Shown here piece after piece: positions 35,988 to 44,694 of a stretch of DNA of 64,000 bases. Under the pieces are notes generated by a model that saw nothing but the letters and a program-made list of their open reading frames with translations, was not told where the DNA came from and did not search any database. Source of the stretch: Ferroacidibacillus organovorans (GTDB taxonomy: Bacteria; Bacillota; Bacilli; Alicyclobacillales; SLC66); the NCBI RefSeq assembly GCF_001642725.1, contig NZ_LSUQ01000007.1:36191-100190 (forward strand), in the 5' to 3' direction. The position numbers and the translations under genes were made by a program. Every line of letters begins with the position of its first letter. Position 1 is the first letter of the stretch.

Positions 35988-36965
35988 GTGAACCTAAGTG
36001 GGAATGTAGCTCAACTGTACCAACAACTTGAGGGCGATCTCGGGCGCGTTGAAGAGCGCTTGAAAGCGGCACTCACATGTGAACATAAAGAATTGCAGGA
36101 TGCGGCAATGCATCTCTTATCTGCAGGGGGCAAACGTTTGCGTCCCGTGTTTGTCTTGCTGGCAGGCACGTTTGGAGACTACGATTTCGAACAGTTATCG
36201 AGAGTGGCAGTCGGACTGGAACTTATTCATATGGCGTCGCTGGTTCACGATGATGTGATTGATGACGCGTCGACGCGCCGGGGGACGCCAACTGTAAAAT
36301 TTCTCTATGGCAATCGAATGTCGATGTATACAGGGGATTTCATTTTTGCACAGTCGCTTCAGGTTCTCACTTCCATTCAGGATCATACGTTTCATGAAAT
36401 TCTCTCGAAGGCGATTCATCGCATGACCCTGGGAGAGATCGAACAGATTAAAGATCTCTATAATCTGAATCAGTCTGTTCGCCATTACTTGCATCGCATA
36501 CGAAGAAAAACAGCGTTTTTAATTGAGATGTCCTGTGTTCTCGGAGCGCATGCAACAAACGCAAAAAAAGCGCATCGCAATGCGTTGAGAAGATTCGGTT
36601 ATTTCGCTGGAATGGCATTTCAAATTACCGATGATCTACTCGATCTCACCTCAACGAAAGAACGGCTCGGGAAACCTGTCGGCAGTGATTTGCGACAAGG
36701 AAACATTACGCTCCCTGTGCTCTTGGCACTCTGTGAAAAGAAAATTGGCGATGAGCTACGCAACCTGATTTCGCCTGACATGAGCGAAGATGCGGTAGAG
36801 TCTGCCATACATTTAATCAAATCGTCAACAGGCCTTTTAAACGCACAAAAACTCGCCGATCTTTATCTCATAAAGGCGAGTGAGTCACTCGCCATGTTGC
36901 CAGCCACATCCGCGCGCTTGTCACTCGCAGCGCTTGCGACGTACATTGGAAAGCGCGAGCATTAA
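35988..36965 (+). CDS. hepT: Heptaprenyl diphosphate synthase component II
   Basis: A trans-polyprenyl synthase of 325 residues with both aspartate-rich motifs (LVHDDVIDDAS and ITDDLLDLT), GGKRLRP and the QGNITLP segment. It is the catalytic half of the heptaprenyl synthase, with HepS as partner. It starts with GTG, 34 bases after menG, and has a weak ribosome binding site. Confidence 0.95.
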   Translation: MNLSGNVAQLYQQLEGDLGRVEERLKAALTCEHKELQDAAMHLLSAGGKRLRPVFVLLAGTFGDYDFEQLSRVAVGLELIHMASLVHDDVIDDASTRRGTPTVKFLYGNRMSMYTGDFIFAQSLQVLTSIQDHTFHEILSKAIHRMTLGEIEQIKDLYNLNQSVRHYLHRIRRKTAFLIEMSCVLGAHATNAKKAHRNALRRFGYFAGMAFQITDDLLDLTSTKERLGKPVGSDLRQGNITLPVLLALCEKKIGDELRNLISPDMSEDAVESAIHLIKSSTGLLNAQKLADLYLIKASESLAMLPATSARLSLAALATYIGKREH

Positions 36966-37040
36966 TCATAAACTTGCATTGAGACGTGTGACACTGGTAC
37001 GATGCACGTTGGAATCCAGTTTGAGAAAAGAGGGAATCAC

Positions 37041-37484
37041 ATGGAACGCAGTTTTATCATGGTAAAACCAGATGGAGTGCAGCGCGGGTTGGTGGGGGAT
37101 ATTGTAAATCGTTTTGAGAAGAAGGGGTTTACCCTCGTTGGTGCAAAACTCACGCAGGTTTCAAAAGAGCGCGCAGAGCAACACTACGCAGAACATAAAG
37201 ATCGTCCATTCTTTGGCGAACTCGTTTCGTTTATTACATCCTCGCCTGTGTTTGCCATGGTTTGGGAAGGTGAGCATGTCATTTCAACCGCGCGCGCTAT
37301 GATGGGTAAAACCAATCCAATCGACGCGGCTCCTGGCACCATCCGTGGGGACTACGCAGTGAGTGTCGGTATGAACATCATTCACGGTAGCGATTCGGAA
37401 GAGAGTGCGGTGCGTGAAATTGCGCTTTGGTTTGCAAACGATGAAGTGACATCGATGGATAAAACAATCGGCCGCTGGATTTAA
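37041..37484 (+). CDS. ndk: Nucleoside diphosphate kinase
   Basis: The 147-residue protein starts [16 protein letters not shown] and has the active His in NIIHGSDS, with the RP-x-FGELV and GPTNP-like [16 protein letters not shown] segments. It transfers phosphate between nucleoside tri- and diphosphates. AAAGAGGGA lies 8 nt before the ATG. It follows hepT as in B. subtilis. Confidence 0.97.
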   Translation: MERSFIMVKPDGVQRGLVGDIVNRFEKKGFTLVGAKLTQVSKERAEQHYAEHKDRPFFGELVSFITSSPVFAMVWEGEHVISTARAMMGKTNPIDAAPGTIRGDYAVSVGMNIIHGSDSEESAVREIALWFANDEVTSMDKTIGRWI

Positions 37485-37519
37485 AGGCGTTTGCCTCGAG
37501 ACATGGGGGGGTGAACTGA

Positions 37520-38293
37520 ATGGGTGATTACGATTCATTTGTCGCAAAATTCCACACGGCAACAGGCATTGATCTCACCCAGTACCGCCAGTCGCAGATG
37601 GAGCGCCGGCTTACGACGCTCAGAGATCGACGCGGTTATGCGAACTTCACTCACTATCTCGAGGCTGCCTTGCGTGACGCAGACTTGTTGGCTGAACTGA
37701 TGGATCGACTCACGATCAATGTTTCTTCGTTTTATCGAAACCCAGAGCGATGGCATGCTTTTGGTGCATGGATCGCAAAAAATCGAGAACAGCAAGGCAC
37801 CCTTCGCGCATGGAGTGCAGCTTGCAGTACTGGGCAGGAACCCTATACGATGGCAATGGTTTTTAGCGAATTCATGACGCTCTCGCAAATGGAGATCTTA
37901 GCCACAGATATTGATCCTCACGCGCTTCGTGTAGGAGAATATGGAGTTTACTCTAGAGACGACTTGGAGGCTATTCCTGCGTCCGTGCGAGAACGGTTCA
38001 TCCACGTCTTTGATGACACCAAAGATCGTTTTAATGATGAGCTTCGCGCTCGGATTTCCTTTAGGCTTCACAACTTATTGCGCGACGACTTTCCGGAGAA
38101 CTTGGACGTCGTCGTATGTAGAAATGTCCTCATTTATTTTACTGACGATGCAAAGGAAAAATTGTACCATAAATTCTCCAGATCGCTGCGTCCGCGGGGC
38201 ATTCTATTTGTCGGCAGCACGGAACAAATTTTTCACTCAGAAACGTATGGCTTGTCACAGATCGCTCCATTTTTTTATACGCGGATGCCTTAG
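37520..38293 (+). CDS. cheR: Chemotaxis protein methyltransferase CheR
   Basis: A 257-residue CheR: N-terminal helical domain (about 1-75, with RQSQMERRL), SAM-binding WSAACSTGQEPYTMAMV, then ATDIDPHAL, and the CRNVLIYF motif. It methylates glutamates on chemoreceptors. No other chemotaxis genes are present here; its lone place after ndk matches B. subtilis. It supports a motile organism, in line with the PilZ protein at 20785. Confidence 0.95.
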   Translation: MGDYDSFVAKFHTATGIDLTQYRQSQMERRLTTLRDRRGYANFTHYLEAALRDADLLAELMDRLTINVSSFYRNPERWHAFGAWIAKNREQQGTLRAWSAACSTGQEPYTMAMVFSEFMTLSQMEILATDIDPHALRVGEYGVYSRDDLEAIPASVRERFIHVFDDTKDRFNDELRARISFRLHNLLRDDFPENLDVVVCRNVLIYFTDDAKEKLYHKFSRSLRPRGILFVGSTEQIFHSETYGLSQIAPFFYTRMP

Positions 38294-38329
38294 TGTTGAG
38301 ACTCCCGTGCAAATTGTATCTTCATCGTT

Positions 38330-38358
38330 TTGCAAATTAAGCTCGTTTACGCTATAAT
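38330..38358 (+). promoter_or_regulatory. Promoter of tRNA-Gly
   Basis: TTGCAA and TATAAT are 17 bp apart and end 10 bases before the tRNA. Confidence 0.75.
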
Positions 38359-38368
38359 TTCGTATCAT

Positions 38369-38444
38369 GCGGATGTAGTTCAATTGGTAGAGCGTCAGCT
38401 TCCCAAGCTGAAAGTTGCGGGTTCGAGTCCCGTCATCCGCTCCA
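38369..38444 (+). tRNA. tRNA-Gly (anticodon CCC)
   Basis: The 76-base cloverleaf has an acceptor stem GCGGATG / CATCCGC, anticodon stem TCAGC / GCTGA with loop TTCCCAA, T loop GTTCGAGTC, discriminator T and an encoded CCA. Confidence 0.95.
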
Positions 38445-38497
38445 AAACGAAGAATCGAAACTCAAATACGTACTGAGCGTACATTTATCAACGAAGA

Positions 38498-38524
38498 CTT
38501 CGGCGAATCGTCCGAAGCTTTTTT
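38498..38524 (+). terminator. Terminator after tRNA-Gly
   Basis: CTTCGG / CCGAAG with an 8-nt loop is followed by CTTTTTTA. It lies about 54 bases after the tRNA. Confidence 0.85.
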
Positions 38525-38603
38525 ATCTGTAGAGACTATTTTACTTGGTTAGCCTGTACTACAGGTTGGATCGGATAAAACATATTTGTACACAAGGAGG
38601 AGG

Positions 38604-39251
38604 ATGAAGATCGACGCGCAAAACACGATCAAAATTGGACAAAAAATGCTTGTCGACACTCACGATCAGCGAGTGCGCTGCGCATGGTGTACGAATGATC
38701 CTCTGTACCTGCGGTATCACGATGAAGAGTGGGGCGTACCCAAACATGATGATACACAGTTGTTTGAGGTTCTCGTGCTTGAGATGATGCAGGCAGGTCT
38801 CAGCTTTTTAACCGTTCTCAAAAAGCGAGAACGGTTTCGCGAGGTATTTGCCGGATTTGATCCGGAACGCGTTGCCAGCTTTTCAGACGGCAAGGTTGAA
38901 CAGTTGATGAGTGACGCCGGCATTATACGCAATCGCAGGAAAATCCTGGCGACCATCGAAAACGCTAAGCGCTATCGAGAGATACAGCAGGCGATGGGGG
39001 GATTTTCAAACTATCTCTGGTCGTTTACAGATGCGCGCGTCATTGTACGACCGACAGATCAAGAGGATGAGGTCCCCTCACGCACAGAGTTATCCGATTG
39101 CGTGAGTCGAGACCTCAAGAAAAGAGGATTTGCGTTCGTAGGTAGCACCATTTGTTACGCTTATCTACAGGCCACAGGCGTTGTCATGGATCACACCACG
39201 CACTGTTTTCGCGCGCGTGAACTACGTATAACTTCATTCCCGCTGCGTTGA
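38604..39251 (+). CDS. tag: DNA-3-methyladenine glycosylase I
   Basis: A Tag-family glycosylase of 215 residues. The typical start RCAWCTNDPLYLRYHDEEWG holds the zinc-binding Cys and His, GLSFLTVLKKRERFREVFAGFD is the helix-hairpin region, and the last zinc ligands are in MDHTTHCF. It removes 3-methyladenine from DNA. AAGGAGG lies only 3 nt before the ATG at 38604, so the exact start is unsure; the family's first conserved residues begin about 25 residues in. Its 3' end overlaps the converging asparaginase gene by 18 bases. Confidence 0.93.
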   Translation: MKIDAQNTIKIGQKMLVDTHDQRVRCAWCTNDPLYLRYHDEEWGVPKHDDTQLFEVLVLEMMQAGLSFLTVLKKRERFREVFAGFDPERVASFSDGKVEQLMSDAGIIRNRRKILATIENAKRYREIQQAMGGFSNYLWSFTDARVIVRPTDQEDEVPSRTELSDCVSRDLKKRGFAFVGSTICYAYLQATGVVMDHTTHCFRARELRITSFPLR

Positions 39252-40283
39252 GCGCATGGGTTGCAAGCGAATTCTCGATTCGATCCGTCCAATAACATCA
39301 TTACATGTATTTTTTAATTCCGCTTTTACATAACGCTCTAAGCTTGGCGGTAGGTTTGGCAGACAATCAATTTGCGAGAGGATGGCCATCACGGCGGATG
39401 GTATGCTTTCTTTTGTTCCGTCCGCCACTTTTATTGCGATTCCCAAGCCTTTCGAGCGATGCAGCAATGCAAAAACCCCCTTTGCCCCCTCCTTTCCAAT
39501 CAACTCCCCATCAAAGGCACGAATCAGGCGCGTCGCAAATGAATCTTCTTCTGTCACCATTTCCGGGTGACGTACATAAGCGTCAAGCATACGCTTGACG
39601 GCAGAGGCGCGTTTTGTTTGAAAGTGAGAAGTGCGCGTCATGCGCGCAAACCCGCGTGCGATACCCTCAAGTGTGAGTGCAAACGTCGGTATCCCACACC
39701 CGTCAATGCCGACCTGAATCGCAGATTCTGGCGTCGCTGTAACATCTGATACTGCGTCCAATACGCGTTTTTGCACGGGATGGCGAATGTCTTCATAACC
39801 TCTTGTCAATTCGTTACAGAACACGGCAGTCGCGAGCATGCCTGTGTGAACGCCTGAACACACATTGCAGATTGCCGTCATTGGTTCACCGCTTTTGAGC
39901 ATCTCATCGTGCGCGTTACTACTGTAGGGCGGTCCACATCCACAAATGAGATCTGATATCTCACATCCGATACGTGCGAGCAGCGAGCGAACACCGGCTT
40001 GATGGGAGGGAAGCCCGCTATGGGAAGAGGCGCACAGAGCGAGCTCTCGATCACTCATTTGGAAATGGTCTGCCGCACCTGTCTCTAGCAGCGGCAAGGC
40101 TTGGATGATCTTTAATGCAGAGCGACCATACACTTGCACGGATGGAACTCCATAAAAAAATAGTAACTTACCTTGCGCATTGCACACGGCGATATGCCCA
40201 TCGTGAACATTTTCCACGATATCACCGCGAAATTCGACAGAGAGGAGGGAAGGTTGAAGTGGGTCATCCAGCGTAATTGTCAT
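39234..40283 (-). CDS. L-asparaginase II (Rhizobium-type, thermolabile family)
   Basis: A 349-residue protein of the asparaginase II family typified by Rhizobium etli (PF06089), unrelated to E. coli AnsA/AnsB. Family landmarks are SSHSGLPSHQAGV, NVCSGVHTGML with its conserved Cys, GIDGCGIPTFAL, and EGAKGVFALLH. It should hydrolyse asparagine to aspartate and ammonia. The ribosome binding site is weak (GGAAAG). It converges on tag with overlapping 3' ends, and diverges from the small membrane genes. Confidence 0.88.
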   Translation of the reverse strand: MTITLDDPLQPSLLSVEFRGDIVENVHDGHIAVCNAQGKLLFFYGVPSVQVYGRSALKIIQALPLLETGAADHFQMSDRELALCASSHSGLPSHQAGVRSLLARIGCEISDLICGCGPPYSSNAHDEMLKSGEPMTAICNVCSGVHTGMLATAVFCNELTRGYEDIRHPVQKRVLDAVSDVTATPESAIQVGIDGCGIPTFALTLEGIARGFARMTRTSHFQTKRASAVKRMLDAYVRHPEMVTEEDSFATRLIRAFDGELIGKEGAKGVFALLHRSKGLGIAIKVADGTKESIPSAVMAILSQIDCLPNLPPSLERYVKAELKNTCNDVIGRIESRIRLQPMRSTQRE

Positions 40284-40423
40284 AACGCATAGGCTTTCCG
40301 AATCAGTATGCGAATACGCAAAGAACCGTGGGATATTACGTCTATTTTTTACTTTTTAGGCGGTCTTGGCACGCGAAGAGACGTTGGCTTGCGTAGGATA
40401 GGAGGAAGGGAGAGACAAAGGAC

Positions 40424-40846
40424 ATGCATGGAAATTTCCCCTTGTTTACCTTTCTCCAAGGAACGCATGAGAGTATTGATCTTGTCACAGCGGCACTTCT
40501 GTTAACGGGCCAACTCGCCCCATCAGGGCTATTTATCGTTCCGGCAGGGATAAATCTTTCTCTGTCTGGCCCCGTACTCGGTGGTGTCTTAAATCAGGGA
40601 ATAACTCCAACTGCTCGTGCGACGTTGCGTGCAATCGAGGTGCTATCGGCCGTACTATTGGTTGGTGAGGCATTAACAACCGTGGGGCTTTACATCACAG
40701 CGCAACGAGCCTCCATTGTATTGGGTGGCCCCATTCTTGAAACACCAAAATCAAAAACAAACATTCCAGGTGTTTCTAAAAAAACGTTGGATGCGTATCA
40801 ACAGTTGCTTTTGAAGGGGGTTGGTAAGACTTGGCGCTTTACTTAA
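40424..40846 (+). CDS. Membrane protein of unknown function, 140 aa
   Basis: Two or three hydrophobic segments are seen (about residues 19-40, 44-60 and 66-92), followed by a polar C-terminal tail with KTNIPGVSKKTLDAYQQLL. An AAAGG lies close to the ATG, with GGAAGGAG further up. It is the first of three small membrane-protein genes on this strand. I do not recognise any family. The ratio of small residues (Gly, Ala, Thr, Leu) suggests closely packed helices. Confidence 0.65.
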   Translation: MHGNFPLFTFLQGTHESIDLVTAALLLTGQLAPSGLFIVPAGINLSLSGPVLGGVLNQGITPTARATLRAIEVLSAVLLVGEALTTVGLYITAQRASIVLGGPILETPKSKTNIPGVSKKTLDAYQQLLLKGVGKTWRFT

Positions 40847-40874
40847 AATAAAACTCAACAAGGAGGGCAAGGCG

Positions 40875-41039
40875 ATGAATCAGAGTATTAGTTCAATCAA
40901 AGAGGAAGGTGAAGGCGTCACAGCGTCTGTAGGAACGTTTGGCTTGGTGCTCTTTCTCGCCATCTTTTTTTACTTTTTCACACGACCTGGAACGCTGCCA
41001 AAACCACAAAACGAACCTCAGCGATCAGCAACGCAATAA
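40875..41039 (+). CDS. Small single-pass membrane protein, 54 aa
   Basis: A polar N-terminus (NQSISSIKEEGEGV), one strong membrane helix (TFGLVLFLAIFFYFF) and a short Pro/Gln tail. AAGGAGGG lies 6 nt before the ATG. It follows the previous gene by 28 bases. Function unknown. Confidence 0.6.
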   Translation: MNQSISSIKEEGEGVTASVGTFGLVLFLAIFFYFFTRPGTLPKPQNEPQRSATQ

Positions 41040-41179
41040 GCGTGAATTTAGTCATTTGAATTTTCCCTCTAGGCGAATAATGGGTTGCGAACGTTACTAC
41101 GGAGTGATAGTCTTAGATATGAAGGATCGTTGTATCGCGTCATGTTTCTTACGTCTCGTACTGAGAGCGGGGGGAATCG

Positions 41180-41293
41180 ATGAGTACGCTTGGCACGGTT
41201 CAGGATTACTGGGTGGTTGCCGTATCGGCTATATCCGTTTTATCAGTATTTCTCGCATTTTTTCGCGTTATCCATAAAGATTACGGTAGATAA
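41180..41293 (+). CDS. Very small membrane protein, 37 aa
   Basis: An ATG at 41180 with GGGGGAA upstream opens a 37-codon frame. The product has one membrane helix (WVVAVSAISVLSVFLAFF) and a basic tail (RVIHKDYGR). A terminator follows 11 bases after the stop, which supports it as the last gene of the small cluster. Function unknown; it could be a membrane regulator peptide. Confidence 0.5.
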   Translation: MSTLGTVQDYWVVAVSAISVLSVFLAFFRVIHKDYGR

Positions 41294-41303
41294 CCGAAAG
41301 AAG

Positions 41304-41336
41304 AAAGGGTTCCCCATCCTGCGAGGAACCCTTTTT
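41304..41336. terminator. Terminator between converging genes
   Basis: AAAGGGTTCC / GGAACCCTTT with an 11-nt loop ends in a T run. It stands between the small membrane genes and the converging glycosyltransferase. Confidence 0.9.
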
Positions 41337-41347
41337 GATTTTTTTCT

Positions 41348-42343
41348 TCATTTATGTGATTCGAAATTCTTTCTCTCTCGGATCAAATAGAGTGGACGAT
41401 TACGCACTTCGTCGTAAATTCGGCCGATGTATTCTCCGAGGACTCCCAGCATAAAAAGTTGGATGCCCCCCAGAAAGAGAACGACGACCATCAAGGAGGT
41501 CCACCCCTGAATCGTAAGCGTAGTAAAGATCTTTAAATAGAGTAACACGAGAATAAACAAAAATCCGATCCCAGACGAAGCCATGCCCAGTTTGCTCGCC
41601 CACTGAAGTGGACGAAAGGAAAACGATGTAATCCCATCCAGAGAAAATTTCAGCATCTTTCGCAAGGGGTATTTCGACTCTCCGGCAAAACGTTCCGCGC
41701 GTTCGTAGGGCACCCCCGTTTGTCGAAACCCAACCCAGGAGACCAGGCCGCGAATGAATCGGTGTTTTTCTTTAATTGTGCGCAGACTCTCGACAACCGA
41801 TCGATCCATTAAGCGGAAATCGCCAGTATCTACCGGTATTTCAATTTCCGTCATTTTACGCAGCATACGATAAAAGAATTTCGCCGTTGAACGTTTGAAC
41901 CACGTTTCTCCCTCACGGCGCATGCGAACAGCGTAGACGACGTCATATCCCTCTCGCCACTTTTCAAGAAAATCGGCAATCAATTCAGGAGGATCTTGCA
42001 GATCTGCATCGATCAATATGACTACATCGCCGACGGCGTGGTCAATTCCCGCTGTAACCGCAATTTGATGACCAAAATTGCGAGAAAAGTCGAGCACCTT
42101 TACACAAGAAATCTCCTCCGCGAGACGTTCCAATACGCGGTAGGTACCATCGCGCGATCCGTCATTGACAAATAGAAGTTCGTAGGGCAAATGGAGTTTA
42201 TCCATCACTCGGATAAGTCTAGTGCATGTCTCTTCGATGACCAGTTCTTCATTGTAGGCAGGAATAACCACAGATACATAGGGAATTGCAGTTTTTCGTT
42301 CGAATCGACGCTTTATGTCATCAAAGCGCTCTTCAATCGCCAC
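41348..42343 (-). CDS. Polyprenyl-phosphate glycosyltransferase (GT2, GtrB/DPM-like)
   Basis: A 331-residue family 2 glycosyltransferase: VSVVIPAYNEE, FVNDGSRDGT, the metal-binding DADLQDPPE and the acceptor region QTGVPYERAERFAGESKYPL. Two C-terminal membrane helices follow (about 240-262 and 272-297). Such enzymes move a sugar from UDP- or GDP-sugar to polyprenyl phosphate on the cytoplasmic side. It is downstream of, and in the same direction as, the GtrA-fusion gene, which would flip and use the lipid-linked sugar. Confidence 0.92.
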   Translation of the reverse strand: MAIEERFDDIKRRFERKTAIPYVSVVIPAYNEELVIEETCTRLIRVMDKLHLPYELLFVNDGSRDGTYRVLERLAEEISCVKVLDFSRNFGHQIAVTAGIDHAVGDVVILIDADLQDPPELIADFLEKWREGYDVVYAVRMRREGETWFKRSTAKFFYRMLRKMTEIEIPVDTGDFRLMDRSVVESLRTIKEKHRFIRGLVSWVGFRQTGVPYERAERFAGESKYPLRKMLKFSLDGITSFSFRPLQWASKLGMASSGIGFLFILVLLYLKIFTTLTIQGWTSLMVVVLFLGGIQLFMLGVLGEYIGRIYDEVRNRPLYLIRERKNFESHK

Positions 42344-42393
42344 CTTGGCTACCTCCTCGACCGCATTTCAACTCATTTGACGCGTCACACGAA

Positions 42394-43938
42394 TCAGGCG
42401 ATCCATGACCCTGAGTAGTAAAGTCCACTCAAACGTAATAAAAAAATTGCGGAGACCAAGAGCAGTGGAATGGCCACTGCAATCCTCGGAAAGCGTTCCG
42501 CGAGAAGAATGAAGCCCGGAAAGAGCATCAAAAGATAGCGCGGAAGACTGACGAGATAGTCAGGAATATTTACCGATGGTTCTGTGCTTGCGATCCACGT
42601 CAGGATGACTAAATACAAAATCCAATCCCCTTGCGCGCGGTGTACGCGGTAAGACCAAATGGAAAGTGCGATAAAAACAATGGACAATAGCGCAGAAATC
42701 AGCTCGAGCAATAGATAATAGGATGCAAGAATTGGGTGCAATCCGGTAATGTATTGTCGGAGTGTATGAGCGTAGGTGTCCCAAAGGGGCATATATTGTC
42801 GGTGCCAGTGTTTTTCCGCCGTTAAAAATGCGAGATAGTGTCCATAGTGCTGATGAAGCCAAACCGCATACGAAAGTAAAAAGACAATGGGGAGCGTCAG
42901 GGACATGACCCTGTAGTCGAGCTTCTTCCACCACGCCCGCGTATAAAAACGAAAATCCATTCCCCGCCAAGATAGATACTGCCAAAACACCAGGAGCAGC
43001 AGGAGCGCGCCTGTGTTTCTCGTGAGCGTTGCAAGTGCGGTTAAGAAGCTTGCCAGAAAAAAGTTTCGACGATACGCATTTTCGACAGCCGCGAGACTAA
43101 GAGCCATAAAAAGCGCCTCACTGTATGGAGCATCAAAATAGTAAGAGGTCGGGAAAAAGGCAAAAAACAGCATTGCGAGGATGGCCACGCGCGTCGAAAA
43201 GAGTCGATGCGCAATTCTGCCGAGATAGTACATCGCGACAACAAACGAAACGCTTGAAACAATCACCCCACTTACCGTGTCAGGAAGTGTCGTCGCATCG
43301 TGAAATACGCGAATAATCACTGGATAAAATGGGAAGAAAGCAAGCTGTGTAACATGGACATACCCGTGACGCGCAATGGAGAGAAACCATCCCGCATCCC
43401 AGTGGATAAGTCCTTGAATGAGAAGCCATTTTAGCGTCTTGACATGATGGGTTGCCGAGAATAAATATCCGCCAAGCGTCACCCAGATGCGTTGAATGAG
43501 CGCAATTCCTACGGCACACCCAAAAAAACCGGCATAGATGCGATTCTCCCGGTCATCATGTCGCGCTGTAAAGACAAACTGACGATTGGCCAGATAACCG
43601 ATCAGCGTCATCGGAATCACATTGACAATTTGCGCGAGATAGGCAGAACGGGTCAGGACGTGCATAATTTCATGAAGCGACCATTCGCTCATGAGAAGTA
43701 GGACAACATTCACCGTTAGAAAGCGCAGAACGAGTGCCGCGCTATATGCATTTTGGTTGAATGTAAAGCGCGCATTAAGGAAGTAGCTTGTCCCCATCCC
43801 GGCGAAGTAACTGACCGCAAGCGCGATGGTTGGTGTGATGTGAAGCGCGATCAAAAGAAAATAGAGAAGAAGTGATACGGCTGTGTTCACGATTCCAATC
43901 GCTGCGTACGTAAAAAAGGTTCTAACGGTTTGAAGCAC
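42394..43938 (-). CDS. Fusion of GtrA-like flippase domain and PIG-V-like GT-C glycosyltransferase
   Basis: Residues 1-130 form a GtrA domain with four membrane helices (FFTYAAIGIVNTAVSLLLYF at the start, then SYFLNARFTF and GYLANRQFVF, both typical of GtrA). From about residue 140 the protein continues as a multi-pass GT-C enzyme with RIWVTLGGY, the acidic-loop HWDAGWFLSIARHGY and FFPFYPVIIR, as in PIG-V/Mpi18-like mannosyltransferases. The GTG at 43938 has GAGGAGG 9 nt upstream; the GTG at 43947 touches that site. The parts would carry a lipid-linked sugar across the membrane and transfer it outside. The acceptor is unknown. Confidence 0.85.
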   Translation of the reverse strand: MLQTVRTFFTYAAIGIVNTAVSLLLYFLLIALHITPTIALAVSYFAGMGTSYFLNARFTFNQNAYSAALVLRFLTVNVVLLLMSEWSLHEIMHVLTRSAYLAQIVNVIPMTLIGYLANRQFVFTARHDDRENRIYAGFFGCAVGIALIQRIWVTLGGYLFSATHHVKTLKWLLIQGLIHWDAGWFLSIARHGYVHVTQLAFFPFYPVIIRVFHDATTLPDTVSGVIVSSVSFVVAMYYLGRIAHRLFSTRVAILAMLFFAFFPTSYYFDAPYSEALFMALSLAAVENAYRRNFFLASFLTALATLTRNTGALLLLLVFWQYLSWRGMDFRFYTRAWWKKLDYRVMSLTLPIVFLLSYAVWLHQHYGHYLAFLTAEKHWHRQYMPLWDTYAHTLRQYITGLHPILASYYLLLELISALLSIVFIALSIWSYRVHRAQGDWILYLVILTWIASTEPSVNIPDYLVSLPRYLLMLFPGFILLAERFPRIAVAIPLLLVSAIFLLRLSGLYYSGSWIA

Positions 43939-44120
43939 GAGTTTCACCTCCTCACATCACGCGAAAGCGTGAGATTATATTTACTTATGCTTGGATATTT
44001 CTGATCTGCCGTGATGCAGATTCCAGTCTTCGGTATCGTACCGCAAACCCGCGTAATTCTCTAGTATTGCCAGACAAGATCGTGTTTGAAACGAAGAGAT
44101 GTTCAGCATACGTTCAAGAT

Positions 44121-44150
44121 CATTGTGCGAGTCAGATGACTCGCACAATG
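44121..44150. repeat. Perfect 14-bp palindrome with 2-nt centre
   Basis: CATTGTGCGAGTCA (44121-44134) and its exact complement (44137-44150) are separated by GA. It lies between the divergent GtrA-fusion and coxG genes, about 44 bases before the coxG -10 box. A T-rich stretch follows on the plus strand. It could be an operator for either gene or the terminator of an unseen short transcript. Confidence 0.85.
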
Positions 44151-44190
44151 TTTCAGTTTGTTTTGTGTTGTCCAAATCCATCGATCACCG

Positions 44191-44199
44191 TGTTATACT
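44191..44199 (+). promoter_or_regulatory. Extended -10 promoter of the cox cluster
   Basis: TG-T-TATACT is an extended -10 element 37 bases before coxG. A TTGTCC lies 20 bp upstream, too far for a standard -35 box. Confidence 0.5.
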
Positions 44200-44235
44200 G
44201 AGTACAGTAAGGTAAAGGTAAAGGGAGGCGGACGA

Positions 44236-44694
44236 ATGCAGTTAGAAGGCACGAAGGAATTTCCGACCAATCCTCAAGAGACGTATTCTTTAATGACCGA
44301 TCCGGATGTGCTAGTAACTGCTATGCCCGGCCTCAAATCGCTGAAAAAAACGTCAGACTACCAATATGAAGCTCAAATTGAAGTCGGAGTTGCAGGCATC
44401 AAAGGCCAGTATCAAGGTGTGCTTGAAATGAGGGATGTATTACCTGGTTCTGGTTACACGCTCGTCATAAGTGGCCAGGGGCCAACCGGATTTATGGAGG
44501 CCAGTGTCCATGTTCGCTTCGAAGAAAATGCTAGTGAACAGCCTGGCTGCACCATGCATTATCGCGGTGACGCACACGTGGGGGGAACGGTTGCGGGCGT
44601 CGGGCAAAGGATTCTCTCCGGAGTCGCCAAATTGTTGATCAACCAATTCTTCAAATCACTTGTGGCACAGGCGTCATCCATCGCTGCTCAGTGA
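44236..44694 (+). CDS. coxG: CoxG-family (SRPBCC) carbon monoxide dehydrogenase accessory protein
   Basis: A 152-residue START/SRPBCC-fold protein with the CoxG pattern LEGTKEFPTNPQETYSLMTDP and GVAGIKGQYQG. In Oligotropha, CoxG helps anchor CO dehydrogenase to the membrane; in other clusters its role is open. AAAGGGAGG lies 7 nt before the ATG. It is the first gene of a six-gene cluster with overlapping or close spacing. Confidence 0.88.
   Translation: MQLEGTKEFPTNPQETYSLMTDPDVLVTAMPGLKSLKKTSDYQYEAQIEVGVAGIKGQYQGVLEMRDVLPGSGYTLVISGQGPTGFMEASVHVRFEENASEQPGCTMHYRGDAHVGGTVAGVGQRILSGVAKLLINQFFKSLVAQASSIAAQ

Noticed and set aside
40308..40505. Forward frame overlapping the start of the 140-residue membrane protein
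   Set aside because: No ribosome binding site and no protein-like features; it is out of frame with the better-supported gene.
43981..44181. A 66-codon reverse-strand frame between the GtrA fusion and coxG
   Set aside because: It contains the perfect palindrome, has only a weak ribosome binding site, and its start lies in the cox promoter; composition is not protein-like enough to support it.
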